Part shown: piece after piece, positions 30,499-41,831 of the stretch
Layout of the letters: every line of letters starts with the position of its first letter
Position numbering within the stretch: position 1 is the first letter of the stretch
Assembly (NCBI GenBank): GCA_036924285.1
Contig: JAYKYS010000001.1
Coordinates: forward strand, 38,067,501 to 38,131,500
Length of the DNA stretch: 64,000 bases
Direction: 5' to 3'
DNA from: Asterella californica
Lineage: Eukaryota > Streptophyta > Marchantiopsida > Marchantiales > Aytoniaceae
Notes under the pieces: model-generated
What the model was told of the DNA's origin: nothing
The model's database searches: none
What the model saw: only the letters and a program-made list of their open reading frames with translations
Position numbers and translations under genes: made by a program

Positions 30499-31263
30499 CT
30501 ATTTGGTTCTAATCAACTTTTTCCTTTCATGAAGAGTTGTCAAGAACCAAGTATCATTTTTCTGCAATGCTGTAAACTCCTCCTTCATTGTCTTTGTCCA
30601 CTTCTCAGACTTCATAGCATCTTCGAACTTCAGTGATTCTGCGTTATCAATCGCCTCTGCTAACCACATCTCAGCAAGTCGAGCAAGTAGCCTCCTGATT
30701 CAAGTAGATCTTCTTACTTGATCCGGAAGTGGTTGAAGCACTTGTTCAGGTACTGAAGCTGGAACTGTAACTGGTGTGGCAACATCTCCTAGATCTACTA
30801 CCAACTCAGGTGAGTGCACGATATTTTCTGTTTTAGCAACATCAACATCTACACTACCTCTAACAACCTCTGGTACATTCTCATCAGACTGATTATCTTG
30901 TAATATTTCAGAAAGAGGAAATCTGAAAGCTAGACTAGTACCATTGGAGGTAGTGGTAGTCTCCTTCTCGACCTTAAGATGAGCAGTATGATTTGTCTCA
31001 TCAAAAAAAAGATCCCTACTAATGACAATCTGTCAAGTAGTCTGTATCCCTTTGTTTGAAGTAGCCTATGAAAGTGCAAACTTTAGAACAATCGTCTAAC
31101 TTCTTCCTCAACTCTCTACAAGTACATAGGCCTTACACCCAAAAAATTTAAAGTTTGAGATATCAGGTTTTATATCTGTGAAAGCCTCTTCAGAGCTCAT
31201 ACCTTCCACCACCTTTGTTGGACTTCGGTTGAGAAGGTATACTGCAGTGTTAACTGCTTCAGC
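30499..31263 (-). pseudogene. Decayed integrase-RT linker of copia-1
   Basis: The minus strand between integrase and RT has recognisable copia stretches (NRSPTKVVEG, FKFFGCKAYVLV) broken by many stops and frame changes. No open frame exceeds about 60 codons on the element strand. Confidence 0.7.
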
Positions 31264-31830
31264 TCACAACTTCCTAGGTAGTCTTTCATCCTTGAATAGA
31301 CATCTGGTTACTTCAGCAACCACTCTGTTCTTCCTCTCCACCACTCCGTTTTGTTGTGGAGTGTAAGGTGCACTTAGTTGTCGTACGATGCATTTGGATT
31401 TATGGAAAGCCTCCAATGCTTTGGACAGAAACTCCCCTCCTCTGTCACTCTTGATTTTTTGAATTTTTCTGCTAGTCTGAAGCTCAACTTCAATTATGAA
31501 GTCTTTCATGTGTGTGAAAGCTTCAATCTTCTTCCTCAAAAACCTCACCCACATTTTTCGTGAGTAATCATCAACTATCAAAAGGTAATATTCAGCTCTA
31601 CCTAATGATGGAGGATCAATGGGTCCTGCTAGATCTATATGCAATAAATCTAGTGGAGTTGTAGCCCTTCTTGCTGCTGAAGGGAACTTCTTCTGCACAT
31701 GATTTTTCTTCAAGCAGATCTCACATGGCTTGTGCAAAGAATCGAATTTCTGTACTCCATCAACTAAGTTGAACTTGTACAGCAAGTTCATTCTATCTGA
31801 ACTCATGTGACCTAGCCTTCTGTGCCACAT
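31264..31830 (-). pseudogene. Integrase of copia-1, C-terminally broken
   Basis: GAG-pre-integrase MWHRRLGHMSSDRM and CEICLKKNH give the HHCC zinc site. The core has Asp in LLHIDLAGPI, Asp in KSDRGGEF and Glu in QQNGVVERKN. It stops at RLPRKL, where the copia integrase should continue for another 150 residues. The frame is intact for 188 codons. Confidence 0.88.
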
Positions 31831-32550
31831 ATCTTCTCTTGTACAGTAGCATTAAGCAAAACTTCAGGTAAGGAAGTAGCTTCAAGCTCATATGAATGAC
31901 CTACCACATTGTCTCTTGCTACTACACCTTGATTCTCTTGTATGATGCATCCTTTGTTGTTGAAGTTGATGTAAAGACCAACTTGGACTAACCTCCCAAC
32001 ACTGAGCAAGTTATGCACCACACCAGATATGTACCAAACTCCCTGAACTCGAAATACTGCTCTAGTAGGTAGTTGGAGGTGATTATCACCTTGTCCCTTA
32101 ACTTCGTACCTCTCATCATCTCCTAGACCAATTGTTGATCCACTGGTGATCCCTGGAAGTTGTGGAACCACTCTCGAATGGAAGAGATATGGTTAGATGT
32201 TCCAGAATCTATCCACCATGGATGGTCTAACTTACTAGTGTACAAAGCAGTAAAAAACAGTTGCTCATTATCTTCGTCAGGAAACTTAGCTTGAGCAAGA
32301 TTTGCTCCATTTTTGCTCTTACCAGGATCTTCGTGTCTTGTCTTCAATCTGCACTCATGAGCATAGTGACCTCGTTTATCACAGTAGTGACATGTTCCAT
32401 TTTTTCGCTTCTTGTCACCTTGTGCATATGCGGAAGAGCCTCCTCCTTGGTTGCTTGACCCAACATTGCTATTCTATCTTTTGTTGGGAGGAAATGGTTT
32501 CCTCTTCCTTTGAAAGTTTCCCCTCTGTTTGCGATGTGCAGCAAAACTGA
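31812..32550 (-). pseudogene. Zinc knuckle and protease region of copia-1
   Basis: Across three frames on the minus strand: a knuckle with CHYCDKRGHYAHEC near 32345-32395, the protease active site WWIDSGTSNHI near 32200, and the segment LLSVGRLVQVGLYI typical of the region between protease and integrase. Frameshifts lie near 32340 and 32160. It is recognisable but cannot be translated in one piece. Confidence 0.82.
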
Positions 32551-33161
32551 TTCGTCAGTTGCTGCCTTTCGTTTGTTCTTCTATTCGATGTTGATTTCCT
32601 CTTGCAGCACCAAACTCTCCAGTTCGTCCATCTCAATCTTTCCAAGACGAACCTCCATAGCCTTCACAAATGCCTCCTAGGCAGGAGAGAGACTTTCAAG
32701 AAACGAATGAATAGGCTCTGAACCCTCGACTCTTCCTCCTAGGGTTTTGATGTCCTGTAACAGAGATTTGAGGGTCATAAAATGGTCCTCAATGCTTTTA
32801 TCCTCATGCATTTGCAAGCTTACGAGCTTATCCTTAAGAACTCGCAACTTCTCTTCTTTCGTCACTCCATGTGTCCTGGTAAAAGTATCCCATGCTGATT
32901 TTGAAGTTTCTGTATCTAGGATATCTACTAGTTCAGCATCTTTCATTGTCCTTTGATAACAGAAAGTGCTAACTGCTCACGTCTGTCTCAAAGAATAGCC
33001 TCTTCTGGAGCAATAGGTCTCTCATGTAAATCAGTAACAAACTTCCACAAGTCATATCCAGCAAGTATGGCCTGTACCCTAGCTTTCCAGATAGGATAGT
33101 TCGAAGTATTAAACTTATGCGAATCAGAATGTAGATTGTCACTTATGGTTATTGACGTCAT
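32551..33161 (-). pseudogene. Gag of copia-1
   Basis: Starts on the minus strand at ATG 33161 (MTSITISDNLHSDSH). The gag domain carries DAELVDILDTETSKSAWDTF and LVSLQMHEDKSIEDHF; the ILDTETSKSAWDTF pattern is typical of copia gag. Stops lie near 33000, 32950 and 32680. Copia-3 keeps the same start (63435) but copia-2 differs. Confidence 0.82.
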
Positions 33162-33820
33162 TGTACACTGTTACGAACCTGATCTAACCAAACAGTTTCC
33201 AAATGAAATGAAACTTGGTATGATTGTTGGCAAAGTGAAAGTAGGACCATGATATAATGTGGTGTGGGATAAGGATAGACCTAAAAAAATTTTAGTTTTC
33301 TCTAAAAAGACCTCGAAGGCCTTCAAATCGAGGATCAAAGTTCGTCAAAGTATGATGACACTTCCAAACGAGGTCAGAATCGGTGGAAAAAAATTTCGTT
33401 GGAAAGGTATTTCAGAAAAGACGAAGCCATCTTCTACTAATGCAGTGCTCTCAGAATTCACAAAAAACATCTCTAACCCCCTCAAAACGCTGATCAAAGG
33501 TGGGTTTAGGATAACTTGTCACCGTCATGAAAAAATCAAAAAAAGGTGTATCCTACTTAATTCGACCGTTCCTGACAAGACATCATAGGTGGGTGCCTTT
33601 GAAGTTATCAGAAAACCTCGAGAAACCCTTCAATTGTAAACCCCTCTGGAATTGTAAAATATGCTCAAAATCAAAAATTTTGATCACTCAGCTCACATTC
33701 TCGTTTTCTCACACAATCAAGAGTACATCTGCATACTCACTCATACTCTCTTTTCCTTAGATGGAACCTTACGTGCCTCCTGTCAAGTCTCCTTGCAAAG
33801 CTCTCTCTTGCATCTCTCTA
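33162..33820 (-). other. Leader of copia-1
   Basis: About 660 bp between gag and the primer site. The strand opposite the element has an open frame at 33259-33588. The related leader of copia-3 (62765-63434) has a similar opposite-strand frame at 62939-63235 (LSEFTKNISNPLK against LSEFAEKVSNPLK). The element strand is closed in all frames. Confidence 0.6.
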
Positions 33821-33836
33821 CCTAGCCATGATACCA
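33821..33836 (-). other. Primer binding site of copia-1, mutated
   Basis: On the minus strand TGGTATCATGGCTAGG follows the LTR. Copia-3 has TGGTATCCGAGCTAGG there. Both derive from the initiator-Met site TGGTATCAGAGC; copia-1 has lost the match in the second half. Confidence 0.8.
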
Positions 33837-34128
33837 TGTTGATAAAGCAAGAGTTAGGTTCTTGCAGGAACTCACACACAACTGGAGTTGTGAACATGAG
33901 ATCCGACAAATGAGTGTCATCATCTCCAGAGGTTGAGGTCATTGGAGGTACCTTAGTGAAGGAACAGAGGAACAATGAGAACTACAAAACAGATACACAA
34001 GAGAGAGATAAGAACAGCTACACAAGAGAGAAAAAGAAACTGAGGGGTAATAAGGACAGATATTCACTACACACAGACAACTTAACAGTCACACATAGAA
34101 AAAACGTTATATATATTATCCTTCAACA
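33837..34128 (-). repeat. 5' LTR of copia-1
   Basis: 292 bp; the minus strand runs TGTTGAAGGATAATATATATA to TTTATCAACA. It aligns with the copia-3 LTR (54061-54138 plus 62454-62752), which has about 85 extra bp. Confidence 0.92.
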
Positions 34129-36366
34129 CTCTTTCCATTATAGCAGATAAGGAGAGACAGCAATCGATCTTTCGAGACAGTTCATTAGGCACCCGATTTT
34201 TCCTGGTGGGTGTGTGTGAAGGGAACCCGGTTCCATTGCGGGGTCAAAGTAGCACGTGACGTCAAGCTGGCCTTTACGCCATGTCATCTGCCAATTCATG
34301 TAGCGTTCCAGCATGGCGATCGATTCCCGGTTAAGGGTTTTAGACTCTGGACCTCTGGTAGCGGAGTGCCGTGCTTCTTTGAAGACCTTGCCGTGGGGTA
34401 CTTATTTGTACGGGAAACAACTGGAAAAGTTGGGCTACCTATAAGAAGAAATCATGCGTTTGACTGGATAAAAGTTCGACTGAGACCGTCTTTCCGTAGA
34501 GTCTGACGGAAATTCAGCAGGTAACTCCGAAGAAGCTTGGCGACCAGAGTTGTGGGCTCTGGACTCTAGTCCAGAACCCTTTGTCGGTTTTAGCGCCGGG
34601 GCAATAAGGAAAGTACCGTATTCCTAAGTATATTCAGGGTAGTTCTGTACGCGAATAATAGTTAGTATATGTTTGAGAAGCTATTCGCTTCTTGAATTTA
34701 TTAGTGGTGGATTTTTCAAGAATTCAACAGTAAAGTTATCATATCTTTTGCATCATTCAAATCAAATCGTGTTTATATATATAATATCGAATTTATCTAT
34801 GTGAAACTAATACTCAAAATGATGAATAAATATTTACCTGAAGTCCAGACTTTGATCTTACTATTCGTTGAAAGCTAAAATGCAATAAAAAATTTCCGCT
34901 GAAAATACCAAATAAATGCACCACCGAATATACGGACTACGATACTGTATGATGGCGGCCATCATCATCATGGCGCATGGGCTGGTAAGTGTCTGGACTC
35001 TGGACTTTATTAAGAGTATGGAGCTCTTTAAAAGGACTACTACGTGGGACAATAATTCTACTTGGAAACTAGATGGCAGTCCAGCGCATCACGTTGATTC
35101 TCCTCCTATTATTGCCTGTCGTATGTTATAATACTGTATCTCAAACACCTGTTTCTAAAAGGTATGACCATTTCTGTAAATAAATTCACTCAAGAAAGTT
35201 CGCAAAACGACGGACAGGACGAAACCCCCGTACAGACAATCGATCTTCTTCAGTCCCTCGAAGTCCAAACTGTCTTCCTCAATCCCCCTACAAGCCGAAG
35301 GCCTTTTCCGCTCTCGTTTGGGCAGGTTCAGGACAAAACGCAATTCCGGATCGATCGCACGAGTGTAGGTCATGCAATGCGATGACGTTACTGGCAATGG
35401 ACATGCGAGTCCCGAAAGACGAGAGTACACTCCGGGTGCAAGGCACGCTTGGTGATTCTTTTGCTCGTCAACTTAGGGTGAGTTTATCATGAACTATTTA
35501 GCGGTTCGGGGTTATGTTCTGTCTTCCGGACCAACTTGGGTGGAGATCCATCAAGTATCGTCGTGGTGCAAGGACCTTGTTCCATGCATGTTCTGTTCCC
35601 TGGATCCACTGCTCAGACTTCCATAGACCACCCGCAACGGCCTCAACCTCGAAAGCTGATCCGCAGTTTCTCAGCTGCAGGCTCTCAACGTCCGGCCCGT
35701 CCCCCAACTTCTCTCGTAGTAGTATCAGTGCTTGGGGCCGGGGCCTGTCGATTTCTTCCGCTGCAGTAGAATGCGGCTAGAGCTGCTTCTGTTAACACGC
35801 ACTTTCGGCGAGCCCGCACATACTGCACGGTGCAGACTAATTTGACTAAGGTGGTGGTAAGGTCTCCATTCTGAGCTCGAAATCTACTTGTTCCATTTTC
35901 ATATCAGTACCGAATCGACATTCTAAGAACAGCTCGAAATCAACTTGTTCCGATCTCAAAATCAGCACCGAATTGCTTCAATCTTGAACAGAGAAGTTGC
36001 AGTTCTCCTCGTATCCTCCTTTATCGATATCGATATATCTGCAGGGATTTTCTCGGAGCAGAAATCTGTTGTAAGGGCTCATTCATCCGTTGGTGGAATC
36101 AATTACCCGAAGGGAGTCCAATTTCTAGGTTCTGGAGTTTGGAGATCATCTGTTCTGAGCTCAATTTAGCATCACGTTCAGATGTAGGTACGTATTTGCC
36201 AGTCCGGCAGAAATTCTGAGTACTGAGCTGCTGGAACTGAGCTCGTAGTCCGGATTTTTGCTTCCAGGTCCGCTCGAGGTTTGTAGCGAGTGGTAGGAGC
36301 AGCGTCGACAGAACCGTCGGCCGAGGCTCCAGGAATAGCTACAGTTTTGACTCCAGGCACTTAGAT
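34129..36366. other. Intergenic stretch without a supported gene
   Basis: 2.2 kb right of the nest. ORFs at 34210-34506 (98 codons) and 35514-35780 show no motif I recognise and no splice-linked partner. Two direct variants of a GAGCTCGAAATC(T/A)ACTTGTTCC block lie near 35872 and 35930. No RNA gene or LTR is seen. It may include the promoter of the ABCG fragment at 36367. Confidence 0.5.
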
Positions 36367-36597
36367 ATGTCGACAGACTATGCAGATGCGGATGGGGTTG
36401 AGTTGAAACACTGGCGCAGCCTCAACGTCGCTTCGCATCGAAACTCCTTCAAGAGGTCCCATTCGCGGAAGCCAAGTCTAGGAAACTTCAGCAGTGTAAA
36501 CTCGGTTTCAGCGTTGGACATGATCGCCGGCGCCAGTGGTTTGGATGTCGAAGATATTCCCCACTACGATCTGTTCGTGAGTAACTTGACGTACTAG
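36367..36597 (+). pseudogene. Possible first exon of an ABCG half-transporter
   Basis: 77 codons from a clear ATG: MSTDYADADGVELKHW, a basic Ser-rich middle (RNSFKRSHSRKPSLG) and YDLFVSNLTY. Plant ABCG half-transporters have a low-complexity N-terminus followed by a strand of the form F-V-L-S-F-x-N-L-T-Y before the nucleotide-binding domain. The frame ends in a TAG that lies directly before GTAAAC, a plausible splice donor, where the next residue would be expected. An ABCG nucleotide-binding fragment lies 6.3 kb away on the other strand. If they were one gene, an inversion has split it. Assignment rests on a short motif. Confidence 0.4.
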
Positions 36598-37915
36598 GTA
36601 AACCCCTCGAACCCTGACTGCTTCGTTTCTACCTAGTACGTACATATTCCTACCGAACGCGAATTCTGAAACAAGTCTGTCGTTAAATATACCATTTTAA
36701 GTTTAAGGAGTTCATGCAGCGCAAATATCCGTCGCGACAGTTTCGGTAGTGGCAGTCTTTCTATCAATGTGTCAGTCAGTTAGTCCCAGATATGACGTTC
36801 TGAGTCAAATCCTTCGGATCAGTGCAGTAATGACTAAGGTAGAGTTTAGTGCAATGACAGTGCGTAACGTTAGTTCAGGCTCTCTATTTCGCTTTCTGTT
36901 TTGTATGTATCCTCAATGCGTGCCGGTCGTCGGCTGCTTACCCAGTGGCACGTGCCCCGGCCGAGGATGTCTGTGACAGTAGAGAACGCGGGAACCTGGT
37001 TTGATCCCTCGACCTCACTCCAGTCTCCAGTGAGTCAAACGGCATTTACTTACCATTTTCACTCTTTAAAAATTTAGTAAAGACGTTGGGATCTTTAGTG
37101 GAGTTCGTGCACGTAAATCTATAACCCATTTCCGGCAGTATCAGCAGTCCTCCACGAACAGAAAGTTTGAATTTTGTGTTTCCAAAACGAAAGAAGAAAG
37201 AAAAGTTCGAATACGAGAAAACAAGAAACAAAATGAGAAAAGGTTTTACTGTTTCCGTCGACTACAAGAGAAGTGGACGACACGGTCGCGGCAGCCATTC
37301 TGCTTTTGGACGTCACAGTGTCCATGTCGACCCAGAAGCAAGCAGCAATTATAGCTTTATAGCTTTTCGTCCTTGAAGTTCTTCCTCTTATAATTATCTT
37401 AACTTTGCGCTGGTTGTTAAGTGATCCTTTAAAGGTCGTCCTTTGAATGTACGGTACACTTTCGATCCTGAAGCTGCATACTTGATCACATTCACCTGAC
37501 GAGAGCCCATATCATCATAGCTTTGATTTCAGAAACGAGCTCGAGCTAGCTAGACTTCAGCTCATATGAGATACTCCTGACATTAGTTTTCAGGGTTCTG
37601 TCTGTTAGGAAGAAGTTTTCATTTTTAAGCACAATGCCGGCCGTACCCATTAAGAAGCGTCACAGAGAATATTACAAAATATTTTGTGACTTAAAAATAC
37701 TGGCATGCTGCGACCCAAGGGCTCGAAGTGCTGCTTCAAACCTCCATGAAATCCATGGTAGATCACGTTTCCACGACCGAGCACAAGCACTCTGTTGATC
37801 GTTCTCAGAATTCGGTAACTCGGTTGGCGTATCGTGAGAACGACAGTTCACTTTCTTGACTTCGTTATATTCTGCAGGTTCTGCATCACATTCAGGGTTG
37901 AAGTACAATCGAGTC
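36598..37915 (+). other. Stretch without a supported gene
   Basis: No coding exon, RNA gene or repeat that I can support. If 36367-36597 is an exon, an intron would start here at GTAAAC. Copia-2 begins at 37916. Confidence 0.45.
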
Positions 37916-38166
37916 TGTTAAAGATAATGTCTAGTATATTAACCTCAGTCACATCTTAGTTCAGTCACCTCTAGTCATCTCTATAGTCATCTCTACAGTC
38001 ACCTCTATAAGCACATCTCTATGACTAATGATTAACTAGTGACTGACCTCTTGTCCATAGGTTAGAGTATATAATAACCTCCTCTTGGGAGATGATGAGT
38101 CGACTGATCCCTTTCCTGATATATCTTCTACAGTGGAGAGTATTCACTTGGTTTGGTTCTTTAACA
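37916..38166 (+). repeat. 5' LTR of copia-2
   Basis: TGTTAAAGATAATG to TTCTTTAACA, 251 bp with a short inverted end pair. Tandem variants of AGTCA(C/T)CTCTA occur from 37955 to 38020, and a TATATAA box lies near 38067. Confidence 0.92.
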
Positions 38167-38183
38167 TGGTATCAGAGCTTAGG
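38167..38183 (+). other. Primer binding site of copia-2
   Basis: TGGTATCAGAGCTTAGG directly after the LTR, the initiator-Met type. Confidence 0.92.
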
Positions 38184-38600
38184 TATGAGCATTAGCAAGG
38201 AGATTGAAGAACCTGAGAGTGAGAAGATATAGAGTAAGCACACCACTTTCAATTGAAAAGTGAGAAAGAAGACAAAAATTTCCGATCAGACTACCTTTGA
38301 CTGCGTTTTTGAAAGAGAAGGAGATCGAATTAGGCAAATCAGAGAGTGGATTTGCAAAGAGCTTTCCAACGGTTCAACTTTCGACCCAAACGGACCTCGT
38401 ATAAGGAAGTTACACTTTGGGGAACCCTTGGTCAATGGAACTTTGACTTCACTTTTGAGGTCTTAACGATCGATTTTTGCATTTTTGAGATTTTTGCCTT
38501 GTTGGAGGATATTGCAGAGGATTACAATATAGATTCTACTTCCATCTCCACAACCACTTTGAGGAATTCCGGATTTTCTCAGCTACTTTATTTTCTATCG

Positions 38601-39420
38601 ATGGCTAACGTTAGTGATAACTTGCTTCATGATCATCATAAGTTGGATAGCACAAACTATCCAATATGGTGTTTCAAGGTTCAAGCCATTATCCATAACT
38701 ACGACGTGTGAGACATAGTGCTAGGTGATGAAGAAAGACGTTTTGAAACACCAGCAGTTATCAAAGCTTGGAACAAAAGAGATCAACAAGCACTTGTCAT
38801 CATCGAGATGACCATAAAAGACTTTGAAGTCTTGGATATCTTGGAGGCTAAAACTTCTAAAGATGCTTGGGATACATTCACCAAGAAGCACGAAGGAGCT
38901 GCTCGAGGGAGGAAGAGAATGTTACGCAGAAAGTTGAATACTTTACAAACGGTCGTAGACATCTCACTCGAAGAGCACTTCGATACTGTTAAAGGGTTGG
39001 TACAACAACTGAAGAATCTGGGTGGAGATATAGACGAGGACGACTTGGTACTGATAGTGCTCCAGAGCTTACCTGAACCATACGAGCACTTTGTTAAAGC
39101 AGTGGATGTACGCAAAGAGCTTGTCTCATGCGAAGACTGCGGACGCTAGCTTTGCAAGAAGCTATGAACATCGAGACCAAGTCAACTCAAGCAACTGCCA
39201 TAACTGATGATGCTTTCTTCTCCAAGAGTAGAGATCATAAGCGGGGTAGACCTCAAGACTCGCAATCAAAACAGAAGGAACATTGGGACAACTAGAGAGG
39301 CAAGTTCAACAAATGTGACTCAGAGGACAACTCCAACAAACCAAAACTTGGGAATTGTAACTACTGTAAGAAACATGGTCACTTCGGTCGGAAGTGTGTC
39401 GGAAGAAGTGTCGGAAGAAG
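38601..39420 (+). pseudogene. Gag of copia-2
   Basis: ATG 38601 (MANVSDNLLHDHHKLDSTNYPIW). A TGA at 38709-38711 interrupts one codon after the YDV stretch and the same frame goes on (DIVLGDEERRFETPAV, WDTFTKKHEG). A frameshift near 39140 moves the rest. The zinc knuckle CNYCKKHGHFGRKC lies near 39357-39398. The frame is otherwise well kept. Confidence 0.85.
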
Positions 39421-40283
39421 ATGTTTGATCAACGTTCAAACACCAACAGAGGTAACTTCGCATAGACATATGATCATGAAGAGAAGCTATTCTTCACTGC
39501 TATGTAGACAGACGCACATGACCAACAATGATGGATTGATTCTGGAGCATCAAATCATATCACATCAAAGAAGGAGTGGTTTCAAGATTTTCATCCTCTA
39601 TATGGACCAAAGATACGACTAGGTGATGGTAAGAGCTACCAAATCCAGGAGGAAGGTAACATCCATATTAAACTACCTTCAGGTCAGATAAGAACCATTG
39701 GAGGTGTCTGGTTTACACCTGATGTAGTGCATAATCTTTTGAGTGTTGGTAAACTTGCTGCAAATGGATTTCAACTGTCATTTGATGCACAAGGATGTTC
39801 CATTGTCGACCAAGGATCTGTGGTAGCTACAGGGCTGAAGGTTGACCACTTGTATGAGTTACAAGCCTTACCTTTGGTAGCTCCAGTTCTAGCTGCTGTA
39901 ACAAATACGAGCCAGTTATGGCATATTCGACTTGGACACTTACACTTTCAGAAAATGCATAAGTTGTTTCATGAGGACTTGGCCCTTGGTGTTTCCAAAC
40001 TAGTTTCTGTTAACACTATGTGTGAAGTTTGTCTCAGATCTAAACAGACTCGAAGGAAGTTCTTCAAAACTACTGCAACACGAGCAACATAAATCCTTCA
40101 ACTGTTACATACAGATCTCTGTGGACCTACTGAGACTATTTCACTTGGAGGTTCTAAGTACTTTATGCTGGTTGTTGATGACTTCTCGAGATACATTTGG
40201 GTTTTCTTCTTGTTAAGAAAGTATGAAGCACTCTCGCATCTTCAACAGCTTGTTAACATGGTGAAAGACAAACTGGACAGCTA
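39421..40283 (+). pseudogene. Protease and integrase N-terminus of copia-2
   Basis: The active site WIDSGASNH is coded at 39533-39559. Then HNLLSVGKLAANGFQLSF and the HHCC zinc site of integrase (LWHIRLGHLHFQKM, CEVCLRSKQ) follow. A TAA at 40090-40092 and a frameshift after YIWVFF break it. The first catalytic Asp lies in LLHTDLCGP just after the TAA. Confidence 0.82.
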
Positions 40284-40955
40284 GTGAAGAGTCTGCGAAG
40301 TGATAGAGGAGGAGAGTTCACTTCCAAGGCTACTGACAAATATTTTGCTGAGAAGGAGATACTACGCCAGTTGACTACAGCTTACACGCCTCAGCAAAAT
40401 AGAGTGGTTGAAAAAAAGAACAGAACTGTCGTGGAGATGACAAGACGTCTTCTTCTTGAGCAAGATCTTCCAAAAGACCTTTGGGCTGAAGCTATGAATA
40501 ATGCGGTCTACCTTCTCAACAGAAGTCCAACAAATACTGTGAACAACAAAACTCCATTCGAAGCTTTCATAGGGAAGAAATCAGACCTCTCTAACCTACA
40601 AATTTTTGGATGTAAAGCATATGCTAGAACTCCTCGAAAATTACTCCAAAAGTTTGATGATAAATCTCAGATCTGTACATTCATAGGATATCCAGCAAGA
40701 GAAAAGAGATATAGGCTATTGAGTGCTGCAAGAAAGATCATCATCAATCAAGATGTAGTGTTTTTAGAGGTCCCTCCATCTCGAAACTCACAACATCATC
40801 TTTCTAACATGTCACCTCTCTCAATCCAAACACCTACTTCACAGAATCATGAAGAAGAAGCTCAAGCTCAACTAGAACCACCACCTATGCCACCTACACA
40901 AGTTGAAGTTACTGAATCAGGTCCAACTATAGCAGATTCGTCTCTCATACACTAG
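40284..40955 (+). CDS. Integrase core of copia-2
   Basis: 223 open codons. Second catalytic Asp in RSDRGGEF, Glu in VVEKKNRT, then the copia signature LPKDLWAEAMNNAVYLLNRSPT and IFGCKAYARTP. A Pro/Ser/Gln-rich linker ends at a TAG. QQNRVVEKK carries Arg where copia elements usually have Gly. Confidence 0.9.
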   Translation: MKSLRSDRGGEFTSKATDKYFAEKEILRQLTTAYTPQQNRVVEKKNRTVVEMTRRLLLEQDLPKDLWAEAMNNAVYLLNRSPTNTVNNKTPFEAFIGKKSDLSNLQIFGCKAYARTPRKLLQKFDDKSQICTFIGYPAREKRYRLLSAARKIIINQDVVFLEVPPSRNSQHHLSNMSPLSIQTPTSQNHEEEAQAQLEPPPMPPTQVEVTESGPTIADSSLIH

Positions 40956-41042
40956 ACTATTCCATATTCGAATCTTGCTGCTCAACCAAGGAGACCTATC
41001 AAAACAAGGAAGGTTCCTGCAAGACTAGAGGATTATATTCTC

Positions 41043-41831
41043 ATGGCTGAAGCTCAAGATGATGGAGAAACTATTTCATTCGAGGAGGCTTTCAGCAAAG
41101 ATCAATGGAGACGTGCAATGCAGGAAGAATATGATGCATTACTCAAAAATGCAACATGGACCCTAGTACCTCTTCCTAACAGGAAAGCACTTGGCTGTAA
41201 GTGGGTTTATAAGATCAAGAGACATGCGGATGGATCTATTGAGAGATACATTGATTTATTTTAAGATCAATATAAATAAATGCCTTGTTGCAAAAGGTGT
41301 TATTTGCATACTGCAGGAGAAGATTTTCAAGAGACCTTCACACTTGTGGTAAAACTTAACTCCATTCGAGTTCTTTGTGCTCTTGCAAAACTACATGATT
41401 GGAAGTGTCTACAAATGGATTTTAAGAATGCATTTCTTAATGGGATTCTTGAAGAAGATATCTACTTGCAACAACCACCTGGGTTTGTTCGTAAAGGAGG
41501 TGAACAGTTAGTGTGCAAGCTGCAGAAGGCATTGTATGGTCTCAAACAAGCTCCAAGAGCTTGGTACACAAGGATCGACACCTTCTTGAAGCAGCAAGGC
41601 TTTTCTCCTACTAGAGGTGATCTAAACTTCTATGTTTTGATTACTTCTCAAGGTACTGTGTTATTGTTACTGTACGTGGATGATCTGATAATATCCGGAA
41701 GTAATCAAGGAGGAGTAAAGAAGATTCAGCAAGCTTTAATGCAAGAGTTTGATATGAAAGATCTAGGACTTCTCAACTTTTGTCTTGGAGTTCAATTTTT
41801 GAAACACAACGAAATGTTATACCTCTCTTAG
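41043..41831 (+). CDS. Reverse transcriptase of copia-2
   Basis: EAFSKDQWRRAMQEEYDAL and GCKWVYKIKRHADGSIERY start RT. A small insert with a stop (41262-41264) and a frame change near 41280 break it. Then the first catalytic Asp is in QMDFKNAFLNG, followed by LYGLKQAPRAW and the full catalytic box LLYVDDLIISGS. All RT catalytic residues are present, unlike in copia-1. Confidence 0.9.

Larger units (their letters stand above)
2728..34128 (-). mobile_element. Copia-1, outermost layer of the nest, split by gypsy A
   Basis: A minus-strand Ty1/copia element with its 5' LTR at 33837-34128, coding region at 29579-33161, the last 30 bp of its interior at 2810-2839 and a stub of its 3' LTR at 2728-2809. 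Gypsy A (2840-29560) inserted near the end of pol and duplicated ACGT (2836-2839 and 29561-29564). Without inserts copia-1 is about 4.7 kb. It is the same family as copia-3, judged by LTR, leader, gag and reverse transcriptase. It is dead: 3' LTR truncated, catalytic residues lost, many frameshifts. Confidence 0.9.

Noticed and set aside
34210..34506. 98-codon ORF right of the copia-1 LTR
   Set aside because: No motif, no partner exon and no second copy in the window.
36178..36360. Minus-strand ORF next to the ABCG-like exon, as a possible divergent gene
   Set aside because: It starts at GTG, not ATG, and has no recognisable domain.
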